64,000 nt of DNA from Candidatus Limivivens intestinipullorum. Its GTDB lineage: Bacteria; Bacillota; Clostridia; Lachnospirales; Lachnospiraceae. Every line of letters begins with the position of its first letter. The first letter of the stretch is position 1. This document shows positions 1 to 9,205 of this stretch, in pieces. The DNA is taken from contig DVIQ01000033.1 in the NCBI GenBank assembly GCA_018711185.1, positions 1-64,000 of the forward strand, given 5' to 3'. A program made the translations under genes and the position numbers. The notes below the pieces were generated by a model, which was given only the letters and a program-made list of their open reading frames with translations, was not told where the DNA came from and did no database searches.

Positions 1-128
1 CAGTGGTTTGCCTCCGGCTTCCTTCAGACCCCACCTCACGATGACGCCCTTGCCATTAGCTGCACCCTTCCCACTGCCGGGCGGGTCAGGGACTTTCACC
101 CCTTAGAACGTGCGCCCGCCGGGCGCAC
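1..128 (-). mobile_element. 5' end of a bacterial group II intron (partial; runs off the left edge)
   Basis: Minus strand reads GTGCGCCCGGCGGGCGCACGTTCTAAGGGGTGAAAGTCCC...CGTGAGGTGGGGTCTGAAGGAAGCCGGAGGCAAAC, which matches the typical clostridial group II intron 5' domain I start as I recall it. Confidence 0.75.
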
Positions 129-166
129 AAAAATACCGTATGCAGGAATAACCTTCCTGCATACGG
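129..166 (-). terminator. Rho-independent terminator of the GH125 gene
   Basis: Perfect 13-bp stem CCGTATGCAGGAA/TTCCTGCATACGG with 5-nt loop; on the minus strand followed by TATTTTT, immediately before the intron boundary. Confidence 0.8.
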
Positions 167-220
167 CAGATATTCACCTGTTTTTCGCGATACAGATGCC
201 GAGCGAACCCTGCTCCGTAC

Positions 221-1561
221 TTACAGCGCCCCGGCAAGCTCCTCATCCGTAAAGGACAGCACATAATGGGCAAACAGCGAATTCGCCCAGGCGAACCACT
301 CTCTGGTAAACTGGCTGGGATCACTGGTGTCAAAGCCCTCGTGCATAACCTCGCAGTCCCCGTCCGTTTCCAGGATCGTTTTCAGAAGTCCGCGCCGCTC
401 TTCCGGGTCGGCGCTTGTCAGGCCCTGCATTACCAGGCTGATATGCCAGATATACCGCTCCGGCGTGTGGGGGCTGCCGATTCCTTTGGCTTTCGTACCC
501 TCATAATAGTACGGGTTCTTCTCGCTTAAAATAAAGGCCCTGGTATTTTTGTAGACCGGATCTTCTTTCCCGCAGTAGCCAAGCCAGGGAAGGGAAAGCA
601 GGCTGGGAACATTTGCGTCATCCATAAAGTTGTAATTTCCCAGGCCGTCCGTCTCGTAGGCATAAATTTTTCCGTAGGTGTCGTCTTCCACCACCCCGTA
701 CTTTTCAATGCCTTCCCGGATTTCTTTTTCCAGCGTTTCTGCCTCTTTTGCCATGGCTTCATCCTGATACTCGTCCCGCAGGAAAGCGGCCATATCTTTC
801 AGCACCACCGCCGCGAACATATTCGACGGAACCAGATAGCCGTAGACGCAGGCATCGTCGCTGGGCCGGAAACCGGACCAGGTCATGCCGGTGTAGCCAA
901 CAGGGCTTCCCTTGCCGCCGTGGGAAAGGGTGTCGGAAGGCGGGCAGTTCTTCCGGTTAAAATAATAGGGGGAATTTTCATGGCGCTGCTCTAATTTCCA
1001 TACGTCCAGAATTTTCCGGAAGGCCGCTTTTTCCTCCGCCGTGAAAATATCATGCTCGCCGGTATATTTTACATACTGGGCTGCCAGCCATACGGGATAG
1101 CACAGGGAGTCCACCTCATACTTGCGCTCCCACTCCCAGTCCTGGGCCGCCGTATAGTCGGTATCGTCTCTCTCATAGCACTTGCCGTTCTCTTCTTCAT
1201 TGAACGCGTTAGCGTACGGATCAATGCAGATGTACTTCGCATGGGTGGCAATCAGTCCCCGGACCATCTCCCGCAGAATCGGGTACTCCTTCAGATAGGG
1301 CAGATAATGCACCACCTGGGCTGAGGAATCCCGCAGCCACAGAGCCGGAATATCTCCGGTAAATACATAGGCGTTTCCATCCTCCAAAAATTTCGTGGTG
1401 GTCTTGGCCGTGCTCACGAAGCAGTTTTCAAAGGTTCTCTGCAGCTTCGGGTTCGCCTCCAGACGCTTTCCTTCCTTCTTCGCGATTTCTTCCACCGCCT
1501 TCACCAGCAGACCGTATTTTTCCTCACAATTCATTCCTGAATCCTCCTTCTTTTCACTCAT
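221..1561 (-). CDS. Glycoside hydrolase family 125 (exo-alpha-1,6-mannosidase / metal-independent alpha-mannosidase)
   Basis: 446 aa; GDIPALWLRDSSAQV, DDACVYGYLVPSNMFA and SPHTPERYIWHISLVMQGLTS typical of GH125. Confidence 0.9.
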   Translation of the reverse strand: MSEKKEDSGMNCEEKYGLLVKAVEEIAKKEGKRLEANPKLQRTFENCFVSTAKTTTKFLEDGNAYVFTGDIPALWLRDSSAQVVHYLPYLKEYPILREMVRGLIATHAKYICIDPYANAFNEEENGKCYERDDTDYTAAQDWEWERKYEVDSLCYPVWLAAQYVKYTGEHDIFTAEEKAAFRKILDVWKLEQRHENSPYYFNRKNCPPSDTLSHGGKGSPVGYTGMTWSGFRPSDDACVYGYLVPSNMFAAVVLKDMAAFLRDEYQDEAMAKEAETLEKEIREGIEKYGVVEDDTYGKIYAYETDGLGNYNFMDDANVPSLLSLPWLGYCGKEDPVYKNTRAFILSEKNPYYYEGTKAKGIGSPHTPERYIWHISLVMQGLTSADPEERRGLLKTILETDGDCEVMHEGFDTSDPSQFTREWFAWANSLFAHYVLSFTDEELAGAL

Positions 1562-1592
1562 CTCCGGTATTGCCGCAAACTGCGGCCTAACA

Positions 1593-1934
1593 CTAAAAAT
1601 TCGTCCCGTTCCAGCCCCAGTCCTTTACACCGTGGTAGGTAACGTACACCTTATCTCCCGGAATGCCAAGCTCCGCTTCCAGGATGCCGCAGATCTCCGC
1701 CGTCATCTGCTCATACGCCGACGACGGAGCGCTGCCGAACAGGCTCACGGACACATAAGCGCCCTTGTCCAGCTTCTTGCCTGCCATGTACAGGTCATAA
1801 TTGTCCTGAAAGCCGACCATGAGATACGTCTCGGATTTGTTCAGAAGGGATACCGTCTGCCCAAGCTTTGTCTTAATGCGCTCCTTTTTCTCCTCTGTCA
1901 GGGGCACGGTAACTTTCGAATCAATAAACGGCAT
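1593..1934 (-). CDS. MIF-like / phenylpyruvate tautomerase-related protein
   Basis: 113 aa; Pro after Met1 and the MIF-like MVGFQDNYDLYMAGKKLDKGAYVSVSLFG region. Confidence 0.75.
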   Translation of the reverse strand: MPFIDSKVTVPLTEEKKERIKTKLGQTVSLLNKSETYLMVGFQDNYDLYMAGKKLDKGAYVSVSLFGSAPSSAYEQMTAEICGILEAELGIPGDKVYVTYHGVKDWGWNGTNF

Positions 1935-2011
1935 GTCTTTTGCCTCCTTCCTGCGTTTTCTTTATTTTAGCAGAGATTGGACGCAAAAGCTACCGGTTGC
2001 TGTAAATAAAT

Positions 2012-2698
2012 TCACGCGTGAAAGGCCGGATATTCGCTGCACAGAAGGTAAAGCGGCGTCTCATCCTCCTCTATTTCCGGAAATCTTCCCACTTTATCAT
2101 AGAAACGGTTGTCGTTGTTATCGTCATTGCACTGGGAAACCTCTCCCACCATCACTGTGCCGCTTCCCTTTTCTCCCCAAAAACGGTGATACAGCCCCGG
2201 CTGCATGGTAATGCTTTTTCCCGGATGCAGAACGATCTCCGTCCCGGCAGAAAAAACATGCTCCACACCGTCCATGGAAACACGGACATCCGTATCGGCC
2301 AGCTCCCCGTCCTCTGTGGAATTATAAAGCTTGATTACAAGATTTCCGCCTCCGCGGTTAATAATGTCTTCCATCTTATAAAAATGGAAATGCATGGGCG
2401 TCACCTGTTCCTCCCGGACAATCATAATTTTTTCCGCATATGGCTTTGGATACCGCTCCGGACACTGCTGGTTTCCATTCCGCAGCGTAATCAGCAGAAG
2501 ACCGATTTTCCGGAAATCTCCCTGCCCATAATCCGTAATATCCCAGCCAAGCATGTTGTCCCGGATTTCCCGCGCCTCTTCTCCCTTTGTTTTCCACTCG
2601 TCCGGCGTCCACTGAACAAAGGGCGGAAGCCGGAAATTCTGTTGTTCAAAAAAATCCAATGCCTCTTTCATAATCTCGTTGATTTCTGACCGCTTCAT
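2012..2698 (-). CDS. D-lyxose / D-mannose isomerase family (cupin)
   Basis: 228 aa; MKRSEINEIMKEALDFFEQQNFRLPPF and HFHFYKMEDIINRGGGNL typical of the D-lyxose ketol-isomerase family. Confidence 0.85.
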   Translation of the reverse strand: MKRSEINEIMKEALDFFEQQNFRLPPFVQWTPDEWKTKGEEAREIRDNMLGWDITDYGQGDFRKIGLLLITLRNGNQQCPERYPKPYAEKIMIVREEQVTPMHFHFYKMEDIINRGGGNLVIKLYNSTEDGELADTDVRVSMDGVEHVFSAGTEIVLHPGKSITMQPGLYHRFWGEKGSGTVMVGEVSQCNDDNNDNRFYDKVGRFPEIEEDETPLYLLCSEYPAFHA

Positions 2699-2899
2699 AA
2701 TTGCCTCCTGCTATAATATATCATAGACGAAACCTTCCTCTTTTCTGTCGCAAAACGATTATATTTCCATTTATTTTGCATGTAAATAGCATTTTTGCCA
2801 AATTGTTTTGACAGTTATTCGTAAATTTGCACAATTTTTTTAACATCTAAAGCCGTTGCTTTGGCACAGATCTTCTCTGCGGCTTTTTCTCTGTCCTGA

Positions 2900-2947
2900 A
2901 CCAAAAAGCCTGCCGCCAGGCGGATGATTCTCCGCCGGCCGCAGGCT
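2900..2947 (-). terminator. Rho-independent terminator downstream of the small membrane protein
   Basis: AGCCTGC...GCAGGCT outer stem with inner GGCGGA/TCCGCC, followed by TTTTT on the minus strand. Confidence 0.6.
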
Positions 2948-2982
2948 CTCCATCCCCTTTTTCTTCTCATAATTCGCGTATT

Positions 2983-3453
2983 TTACGCGTAAACAGTTTC
3001 CTGTTTCTGGGAAATGACATAAGCAGCTGTACCGACCAACCCTAAAATAAGGATAATCGCGCAAAGCGCGATGTGAAGCCCGTAAGGAGATCCCAGACTA
3101 TAAATACTGCCGGACAAATATCCCCAAAGCCCCACGATACCAGCAATCACGGCGATTATCGCTGTGGCCGGTCCGTCGAAATAGCGGAAACAGCAAATCA
3201 GTCCGATCACCGCCAGAACCAGGATCAGAATCGGCATTCCAATCACATCATTCATTTCAACCGCTGTCCCCACACTCTCTTCCAGATAGCTGGCCAGCTG
3301 CGTGTGATGGGACGGAAACCAGATATAGCCATTGATGGAGCCTGATCCCCCTTCATACTGCCAGTAAGGCGTAAATTGGCAGATCACCAGAATCAGCATC
3401 GCCGCAATGCTCAGCACATTCATCCATTTGACAAGTTTCTTTTTCATAATCAT
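2983..3453 (-). CDS. Small multi-pass membrane protein, unknown function
   Basis: 156 aa with about four hydrophobic segments; start preceded by AGGAACG. Confidence 0.6.
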   Translation of the reverse strand: MIMKKKLVKWMNVLSIAAMLILVICQFTPYWQYEGGSGSINGYIWFPSHHTQLASYLEESVGTAVEMNDVIGMPILILVLAVIGLICCFRYFDGPATAIIAVIAGIVGLWGYLSGSIYSLGSPYGLHIALCAIILILGLVGTAAYVISQKQETVYA

Positions 3454-3574
3454 CGTTCCTTTCCTGTTTTGTTTTATAACATTTTTTCCAAATTTTTTTG
3501 TTTCTTACCCTATATTTTAATGATCCGGGGGATTTTCTCAATTGTCAGTTTCGTTTGCGTGTATAGACAAAAAA

Positions 3575-3605
3575 GGCGTAGTGTAAATTTTTTTTACACT
3601 GCGCC
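3575..3605 (-). terminator. Hairpin with T-tract upstream of the membrane protein gene
   Basis: GGCGtAGTGTAAA / TTTACACTgCGCC stem; minus strand followed by TTTTTT. Confidence 0.5.
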
Positions 3606-3728
3606 GATTTTGACAAATACAGGGTTGCCAAAGTTCTTGACGTGAACAGTTGTTTGTGTTATCTATAGAGTAACATGCGGATTGCCTGCGCGGAAGCCTT
3701 CGCGCAGGTGCCAGATAGGAGCCCAACC

Positions 3729-4586
3729 ATGATTTACCTGAAAAGCTTTCATTTTCCCGATGGGGACCGGGAATTTGATTTTTTACTGAAAGAAAAAAGA
3801 CAATGCTATGATACTTTTTATCCTTTCAAAATCCTGTCGCGTCACCGATTTGAGCAGATGGATTTCGAACCGGTCACGATTGTGTACGGCGGAAACGGCA
3901 GCGGCAAGTCCACGGCGCTGAATGTCATCGCGGAAAAGCTGTCCCTGAGCCGGGATACGATTTTTAATAAATCCAATTTTTTCCCGGATTATCTCAAGCT
4001 CTGCAGCGCGGAAATCATCGGGAAAATTCCGGCAGGCAGCCGGATCATCACCAGCGACGACGTATTCGACTATATGCTGAATATCCGGACGCTGAATGAG
4101 GGAATTGACCGGAAACGCGCGTCGCTGTTTCAGGAATATCTGGACATCAAATACTCCAGCTTCCAGATGAAATCTCTGGACGATTATGAACAGCTGAAGC
4201 GGAAAAACCGTGCCCGAAGCAGCACCCAGTCCCAGTTCGTGCGCAAAGAGCTGATGGACAATATCCGGGAATATTCCAACGGTGAGAGCGCCTTCCTCTA
4301 TTTTTCAGAGAAAATCGGTGAAAACGGCTTGTTTCTTCTGGACGAGCCGGAGAACAGCCTCTCCCCTGCCCGCCAGCAGGAGCTGGTTCGTTTTATCGAG
4401 GACTCTGCCCGCTTCTTTGGCTGCCAGTTTATCATCTCCACCCATTCGCCTTTCCTGCTGGCCATCCGGTACGCGAAAATTTACGACATGGACGAGGATC
4501 CGGTGGATGTAAAGCGGTGGACCCAGCTGGAAAGCGTGCGCGCTTACTTTGATTTTTTTATGGAGCACAGAGAGGAATTTTCATAA
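3729..4586 (+). CDS. AAA family ATPase (ABC/SMC-type ATP-binding protein)
   Basis: Walker A GGNGSGKST, FLLDEPENSLSP Walker B, STHSPFL H-loop; internal ATG 3729 preceded by AGGAG. Confidence 0.85.
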   Translation: MIYLKSFHFPDGDREFDFLLKEKRQCYDTFYPFKILSRHRFEQMDFEPVTIVYGGNGSGKSTALNVIAEKLSLSRDTIFNKSNFFPDYLKLCSAEIIGKIPAGSRIITSDDVFDYMLNIRTLNEGIDRKRASLFQEYLDIKYSSFQMKSLDDYEQLKRKNRARSSTQSQFVRKELMDNIREYSNGESAFLYFSEKIGENGLFLLDEPENSLSPARQQELVRFIEDSARFFGCQFIISTHSPFLLAIRYAKIYDMDEDPVDVKRWTQLESVRAYFDFFMEHREEFS

Positions 4587-4636
4587 GTCAAAAACCCCGC
4601 ATTTGCGCCGAGCGCGGTCGCTTTCGCGACAAAATA

Positions 4637-4675
4637 CTGCCCCTGTTCAGTACCTATTGTACCGAGCAGGGGCAG
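4637..4675 (+). terminator. Hairpin downstream of the ATPase
   Basis: CTGCCCCTG...CAGGGGCAG with inner GTAC/GTAC. Confidence 0.45.
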
Positions 4676-4791
4676 TTCAATCTCAAAGATTGGACACGGA
4701 ATTTCCTAAATAATTCCTAACGTCAAAGTCAATCGTATTCTTTCGTTTTCTAAACATATATGGTATCATTGAGCATAGGAGATGAGACCGA

Positions 4792-4875
4792 ATGAACTTA
4801 ACCGCAAAGCGATTAAAAGAACGTATGGAAATACGCGAAATGAAACAATCAGATCTAGGATTCTCAAATATTTGA
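4792..4875 (+). pseudogene. Remnant N-terminus of an XRE-type HTH regulator, overlapping Uma2 copy 1 in another frame
   Basis: ATG after AGGAGATGAGACCGA encodes MNLTAKRLKERMEIREMKQSDLGFSNI-stop, which resembles the first helices of an XRE HTH. Confidence 0.45.
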
Positions 4876-4889
4876 AAGGATGTGATACC

Positions 4890-5432
4890 ATAGCACTGCC
4901 ACAGGGAAAAAAATATAATGCCGAAGATTACTGGAACCTTCCAGAGGGCCAGCGTGCGGAGCTCATTGAAGGTCAACTCTATGATATGGCGCCTCCGACA
5001 TTCATACACCAAAAACTAATAAGCGAACTACATTTTACGATTAAAGAGTATATTCGAAAGAAAGGCGGTGATTGTGAAGTCATTCCTTCGCCATTTGCAG
5101 TAAATCTCACTGGAAACGATCGGACATGGGTTGAACCAGATATCAGCGTAATCTGTGATAAAGGGAAGCTCTCTGATCGCGGCTGCGAGGGCGCGCCGGA
5201 CTGGATCATAGAAATTGCCTCCCCAAGTACGCAGTCTGTAGATTATGGAATTAAACTTTTTAAATACCGCACCGCCGGTGTCCGGGAATACTGGATCGTT
5301 AATCCCGTAACCAGGACCGTTAATGTGTTTGATTTTCAAAATGAAAAACAAACAGGTATGTTCTCTTTCGATGATGAGATTCCGGTTATGATATATCCGG
5401 ATTTTATTATCAAGATTGTAGATATGCTTTAA
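4890..5432 (+). CDS. Uma2 family endonuclease-fold protein (DUF820), copy 1; possible ATA initiation
   Basis: GAPDWIIEIASPSTQSVDYGIKLFKYRTAGVREYWIVNP; the codon matching the ATG of copy 2 is ATA (4890-4892) after a conserved leader. Confidence 0.8.
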   Translation: MALPQGKKYNAEDYWNLPEGQRAELIEGQLYDMAPPTFIHQKLISELHFTIKEYIRKKGGDCEVIPSPFAVNLTGNDRTWVEPDISVICDKGKLSDRGCEGAPDWIIEIASPSTQSVDYGIKLFKYRTAGVREYWIVNPVTRTVNVFDFQNEKQTGMFSFDDEIPVMIYPDFIIKIVDML

Positions 5433-5465
5433 AGGGAACTGAATGCTGTGAAAGGATGTGATACC

Positions 5466-6008
5466 ATGACACTGCCGCAGGAAAAGACCTATACGATCGA
5501 GGACATTTACAACCTCCCGGAAGGAACCCGGGCGGAGCTTATTGACGGCCAGATTTATTATATGGCTCCGCCGAGCAGGACGCACCAGAGAATTGTAAGT
5601 AAATTAAATCAAGTAATTTCAAATTATATTGACCAGAAAAAAGGATTGTGCGAAGTATACCCGGCCCCCTTTGCGGTATTCCTCAACAAAGACGATATAA
5701 ACTATGTCGAACCGGACATTTCCGTGATCTGTGACCCGTCGAAGCTGGACGACAAGGGCTGCCGCGGAGCGCCGGACTGGATTATCGAGATCATTTCTCC
5801 CTGCACCCAGTCCATGGACTACGGAACTAAGCTTTTTAAATACCACACTGCCGGCGTCCGGGAATATTGGATCGTGAATCCCGCAAAAAAGATTGTCAGC
5901 GTCTTTGATTTAGAAAACGAGCAGCAGTCCGGAGTCTACTCCTTCGACGAAGAGATTCCAGTTACGATATATCCGGGATTTGCCATCAAACTCTCAGATG
6001 TTCTTTAA
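5466..6008 (+). CDS. Uma2 family endonuclease-fold protein (DUF820), copy 2
   Basis: Tandem paralogue of 4890-5432; ATG 5466 preceded by AAAGGATGTGATACC. Confidence 0.85.
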   Translation: MTLPQEKTYTIEDIYNLPEGTRAELIDGQIYYMAPPSRTHQRIVSKLNQVISNYIDQKKGLCEVYPAPFAVFLNKDDINYVEPDISVICDPSKLDDKGCRGAPDWIIEIISPCTQSMDYGTKLFKYHTAGVREYWIVNPAKKIVSVFDLENEQQSGVYSFDEEIPVTIYPGFAIKLSDVL

Positions 6009-6145
6009 AAGAAAGCCGGCGCCTGGCGGATCTTCCGGACTGTGTCGATGCCTGCCCCTTAAAAGCGGCCAGCATTGAGCTTATGGTATCTCTGATAAAG
6101 CAGATGTTTAAGTATGGGAAGCTCGCGCAAGAAAAACCCAAACCC

Positions 6146-6181
6146 CCGCGTAAATATTGGGTTTTCCCCATATTTACGCGG
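6146..6181. repeat. Strong intergenic hairpin (12-bp perfect stem plus inner 3 bp)
   Basis: CCGCGTAAATAT-tGGGttttCCCc-ATATTTACGCGG. Confidence 0.7.
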
Positions 6182-6267
6182 ATGTATCCGAACGTATGTT
6201 TTTAATGCAAATTTAATATTTCTGTGCTATATTTCCAGTATAAGGCAAATCAAGAGAAAGGAAGTGT

Positions 6268-7320
6268 ATGAAAATGAAAATCTTGAAAAAATTCCCATTG
6301 CTGTTTCTTATTTCTATGCTCATGGTATTTAGCTTGGCTGCAGTGCCTGCCAGCGCCGATGACGATGATGACGATGACCGCTATGAATGGCGGGACGACG
6401 ATGACGATCGCTGGGATGATGACGATGACGACGACCGCTGGGATGACGATGACCGCTGGGATGACGACGATGATGACGATCGTTGGGATGACGATGACCG
6501 TGACCCACGCCCCACCAGCGTAAAAGGGCTTGTCTCCAAAAAGACGGTCACTGTCGGAAAGGATTTTGACCTGAAGGTGCGTTTCAGCCCCTCCTATGCT
6601 GAGGAGGATTACCTGGTATGGAGCATCGTGAGCGGAAGCAGTGTTGTCCGCTTCGATGACGACGACCGCACCGGCGACGAAGTGGAGCTGAAGGCCAGGC
6701 GCGCCGGCAGCGCCAGGGTTCGCTGCCAGATCCGCGGTACCAATGTGAAAACCGATTTTGTGATCACAGTGCGATCCAACAGCGTTTCTTCCATCCGCGC
6801 CATTTCCTCCCGCAGCCGAACGGTAACCGCGGGCAGCGATTTTGATCTGAAGGTGCGTATGACGCCCTCCTACGCCGACGAGAACAAGCTGAGCTGGCGG
6901 ATCGTAAAGGGTTCCAGCTATGTACGTTTCGATGATGACGACCGTTATGACGATGAGATGGAATTTACCGCGAGAAGGGCCGGAAAAGCAGTCATCCGCT
7001 GCCAGATCCGCGGCACAAACAAATATGTGGATTTCAACGTTACCGTAAAAGCTCCTTCCTACAAAATCAGCCGCGTGGGTTCCTCCACAAAGTATGTGCG
7101 GGCCGGCAGAGATTTTGAGCTGAAGGTAAAGAAATCCGACGGTCTCTCTGACCGCTATTTGAGATGGACCATCGCCAACCGCTCCATTGTGGCCTTTGAC
7201 GATGACGACCGGACCGGAGACGATGTAGAATTCCGGGCACGCAGAAAAGGAACCACTAAGGTCACCTGTAAGAACACAAAGACCGGAAAGAGCATCACGT
7301 ATACGATTCGTGTCCGCTGA
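6268..7320 (+). CDS. Secreted Asp-rich protein with three Ig-like (BIG2-like) repeats
   Basis: Signal peptide ending near PASA; about 50 aa of D/RW-rich sequence; three repeats each carrying FDDDDR; RBS AAAGGAAG. Confidence 0.8.
   Translation: MKMKILKKFPLLFLISMLMVFSLAAVPASADDDDDDDRYEWRDDDDDRWDDDDDDDRWDDDDRWDDDDDDDRWDDDDRDPRPTSVKGLVSKKTVTVGKDFDLKVRFSPSYAEEDYLVWSIVSGSSVVRFDDDDRTGDEVELKARRAGSARVRCQIRGTNVKTDFVITVRSNSVSSIRAISSRSRTVTAGSDFDLKVRMTPSYADENKLSWRIVKGSSYVRFDDDDRYDDEMEFTARRAGKAVIRCQIRGTNKYVDFNVTVKAPSYKISRVGSSTKYVRAGRDFELKVKKSDGLSDRYLRWTIANRSIVAFDDDDRTGDDVEFRARRKGTTKVTCKNTKTGKSITYTIRVR
6358..6511 (+). repeat. Low-complexity Asp codon tract (GAY)n with CGCTGGGATGAC units
   Basis: Repeated gatgacgacgatgaccgctggga units encoding DDDDDRWDD. 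Confidence 0.85.
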
Positions 7321-7333
7321 TCTTTTGTAACAG

Positions 7334-7384
7334 AAAAACGGCATCCTGCCAACCGCCATTCAGGCACGGCAGGATGCCGTTTTT
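7334..7384. terminator. Bidirectional Rho-independent terminator between convergent genes
   Basis: 17-bp perfect inverted repeat AAAAACGGCATCCTGCC / GGCAGGATGCCGTTTTT. Confidence 0.9.
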
Positions 7385-7392
7385 GTTATAAT

Positions 7393-9039
7393 TCAGCCCT
7401 TCCGGTAAAGTACCAAGGCCTCATACGGCCGAAGTTCCATCGTCTCCTTCACTTCCGCTTCCGGATAATTTCCGAGAATCCGCGCATATCCTTTTATGTC
7501 CTCCGGACACGTCCAGGTTACCGGCTTTCCGTAGAAATTGCATACTGCCAGAAGGTTTTCATCCTGCCAGCTTCTCCGGTAAGCGAAGACAGAAGGATTT
7601 CCCTGATCCACCGGAGTAATGTCTCCGTAAGCGATCACATCGTACTCCTTGCGCAGGCGGATCAGCTTCTGATAATAATGGAAAATGGAATCCGGATCCT
7701 GCAGCTCGCTTTCGGCGTTGATCCGCTCCGCGTTCTTGTTGACACCAATCCACGGCGTTCCCTCGGTAAATCCGCCGTTCTCACCTCCGGTCCACTGCAT
7801 GGGCGTGCGTCCGTTGTCTCTGGAATGAATCTGGATAATGCGCAGGGCGTCGGAGGCAGAAAGGCCCTTGTCCTGAAGAATCTGATAATAGTTCAGGCTC
7901 TCTACATCCTTAAACTGCCCGATCTTTGTGAAATCCACATTTGTCATGCCGATTTCTTCACCCTGGTATACATACGGCGTTCCTCTCAGACAATGGATCA
8001 CCGTCGCCAGCATTTTCGCGGATTCCTTCCAATAAGTCTCTGTATTTCCAAACCGCGACACCACACGGGGCTGGTCGTGATTGCACCAGAACACCGCGTT
8101 CCAGGCGTCGTGCTCCGCCATTCCCTGCTGCCAGTCAAATAAGATTTTCTTCAGCTTCGCGAAGTCGAAGGGAACCAGCACCCACTTTTCATTTCCCATG
8201 AAATCCACTTTCAAATGGTGGAAGCTGAATACCATGGAGAGCTCATGGCTCTGGGAGCCCGCGTAGCGGAAGCAATTTTCCATGGTTGTACTGGACATCT
8301 CGCCCACGGTGATGATATCCGCGTCCTGTCCGAAGGACTCCTCGTTCAACTCTCTCAGATACTCGTGGATCCTGGGGCCGTCCGTGTAAAATCTCCGGCC
8401 GTCTCCCTCTTCATCATCCGCGAACTTCTCCTTGCTGATCAAATTGATCACATCGAACCGGAAGCCTTTTACGCCCTTTTGCATCCAGAAGCGCACCACC
8501 TTCTGCACCTCCCGGCGCACCTCCGGGTTATCCCAGTTCAGGTCCGGCTGGGAAACATCGAACAGATGCAGATAATATTCGTCAAACTCCGGCACGTATT
8601 CCCAGGCGTTTCCGCCGAATTTGCTCACCCAGTTTGTGGGCGGCACGCCCGGCGCTTTCCCTTTCCGGAAAATATAATAGTTTTTATACTTCTCGTCTCC
8701 GGCCAGCGCCTTTTGAAACCACTCGTGGCGGCTGGATGTGTGGTTGAACACCATATCCAGCATCAGGCGGATGCCGCGCTTGTCCGCCTCACGGGCAAGC
8801 TCCTCAAAGTCCTCCATGGTTCCGTACCGGGGATCGATGTTATAGTAATCCTCCACATCGTAGCCGTTGTCCTTCTGGGGAGATACGAAGAAGGGCGTCA
8901 GCCAGATGTAGTCCGCTCCAAGTTCTTTGATATAATCCAGCTTCTGGGTTACCCCTTTTAAATCCCCCAGTCCGTCCCCGTTGGAATCCCGGAAGGATTT
9001 GGGATAAATCTGGTAAACCGTACATTTTCTGAAATCCAT
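7393..9039 (-). CDS. treC: GH13 alpha-glucosidase, probable trehalose-6-phosphate hydrolase
   Basis: 548 aa; YQIYPKSFRDSNGDGLGDLKG, FRFDVINLI, NHDQPR; adjacent to PTS EII and treR. Confidence 0.85.
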   Translation of the reverse strand: MDFRKCTVYQIYPKSFRDSNGDGLGDLKGVTQKLDYIKELGADYIWLTPFFVSPQKDNGYDVEDYYNIDPRYGTMEDFEELAREADKRGIRLMLDMVFNHTSSRHEWFQKALAGDEKYKNYYIFRKGKAPGVPPTNWVSKFGGNAWEYVPEFDEYYLHLFDVSQPDLNWDNPEVRREVQKVVRFWMQKGVKGFRFDVINLISKEKFADDEEGDGRRFYTDGPRIHEYLRELNEESFGQDADIITVGEMSSTTMENCFRYAGSQSHELSMVFSFHHLKVDFMGNEKWVLVPFDFAKLKKILFDWQQGMAEHDAWNAVFWCNHDQPRVVSRFGNTETYWKESAKMLATVIHCLRGTPYVYQGEEIGMTNVDFTKIGQFKDVESLNYYQILQDKGLSASDALRIIQIHSRDNGRTPMQWTGGENGGFTEGTPWIGVNKNAERINAESELQDPDSIFHYYQKLIRLRKEYDVIAYGDITPVDQGNPSVFAYRRSWQDENLLAVCNFYGKPVTWTCPEDIKGYARILGNYPEAEVKETMELRPYEALVLYRKG

Positions 9040-9159
9040 TCTGAACCCTGCCTTTCTGAGCCCCGGCCCCTGACCGGACGTCTGCCGGGCTCCTTCCTCC
9101 CGCCGGTCCCGAACCGCACGGACATACCCATGTCCATCCAGCCGCGCCGCGAGGGTACG

Positions 9160-9188
9160 GTTACAGCTCTGCTTTGCTGAACTGTAAC
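9160..9188. repeat. 29-bp palindromic MITE-like element
   Basis: GTTACAGCTCTGCTTTGCTGAACTGTAAC; flanks AGGGTACG / AAGATACG (6 of 8 identical). Confidence 0.65.
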
Positions 9189-9205
9189 AAGATACGCTCT
9201 ATATT

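Noticed and set aside
3729-6008. AAA ATPase plus two Uma2 nuclease-fold genes as a defence system
   Set aside because: Uma2 genes are widespread and often in multicopy; no effector/sensor pairing, conserved operon or phage context visible.
6250-7359. 369-aa minus-strand ORF (Val/Ile-rich)
   Set aside because: Complement of the GAY repeat tract in the Asp-rich gene (GAT/GAC read in reverse gives ATC/GTC codons).
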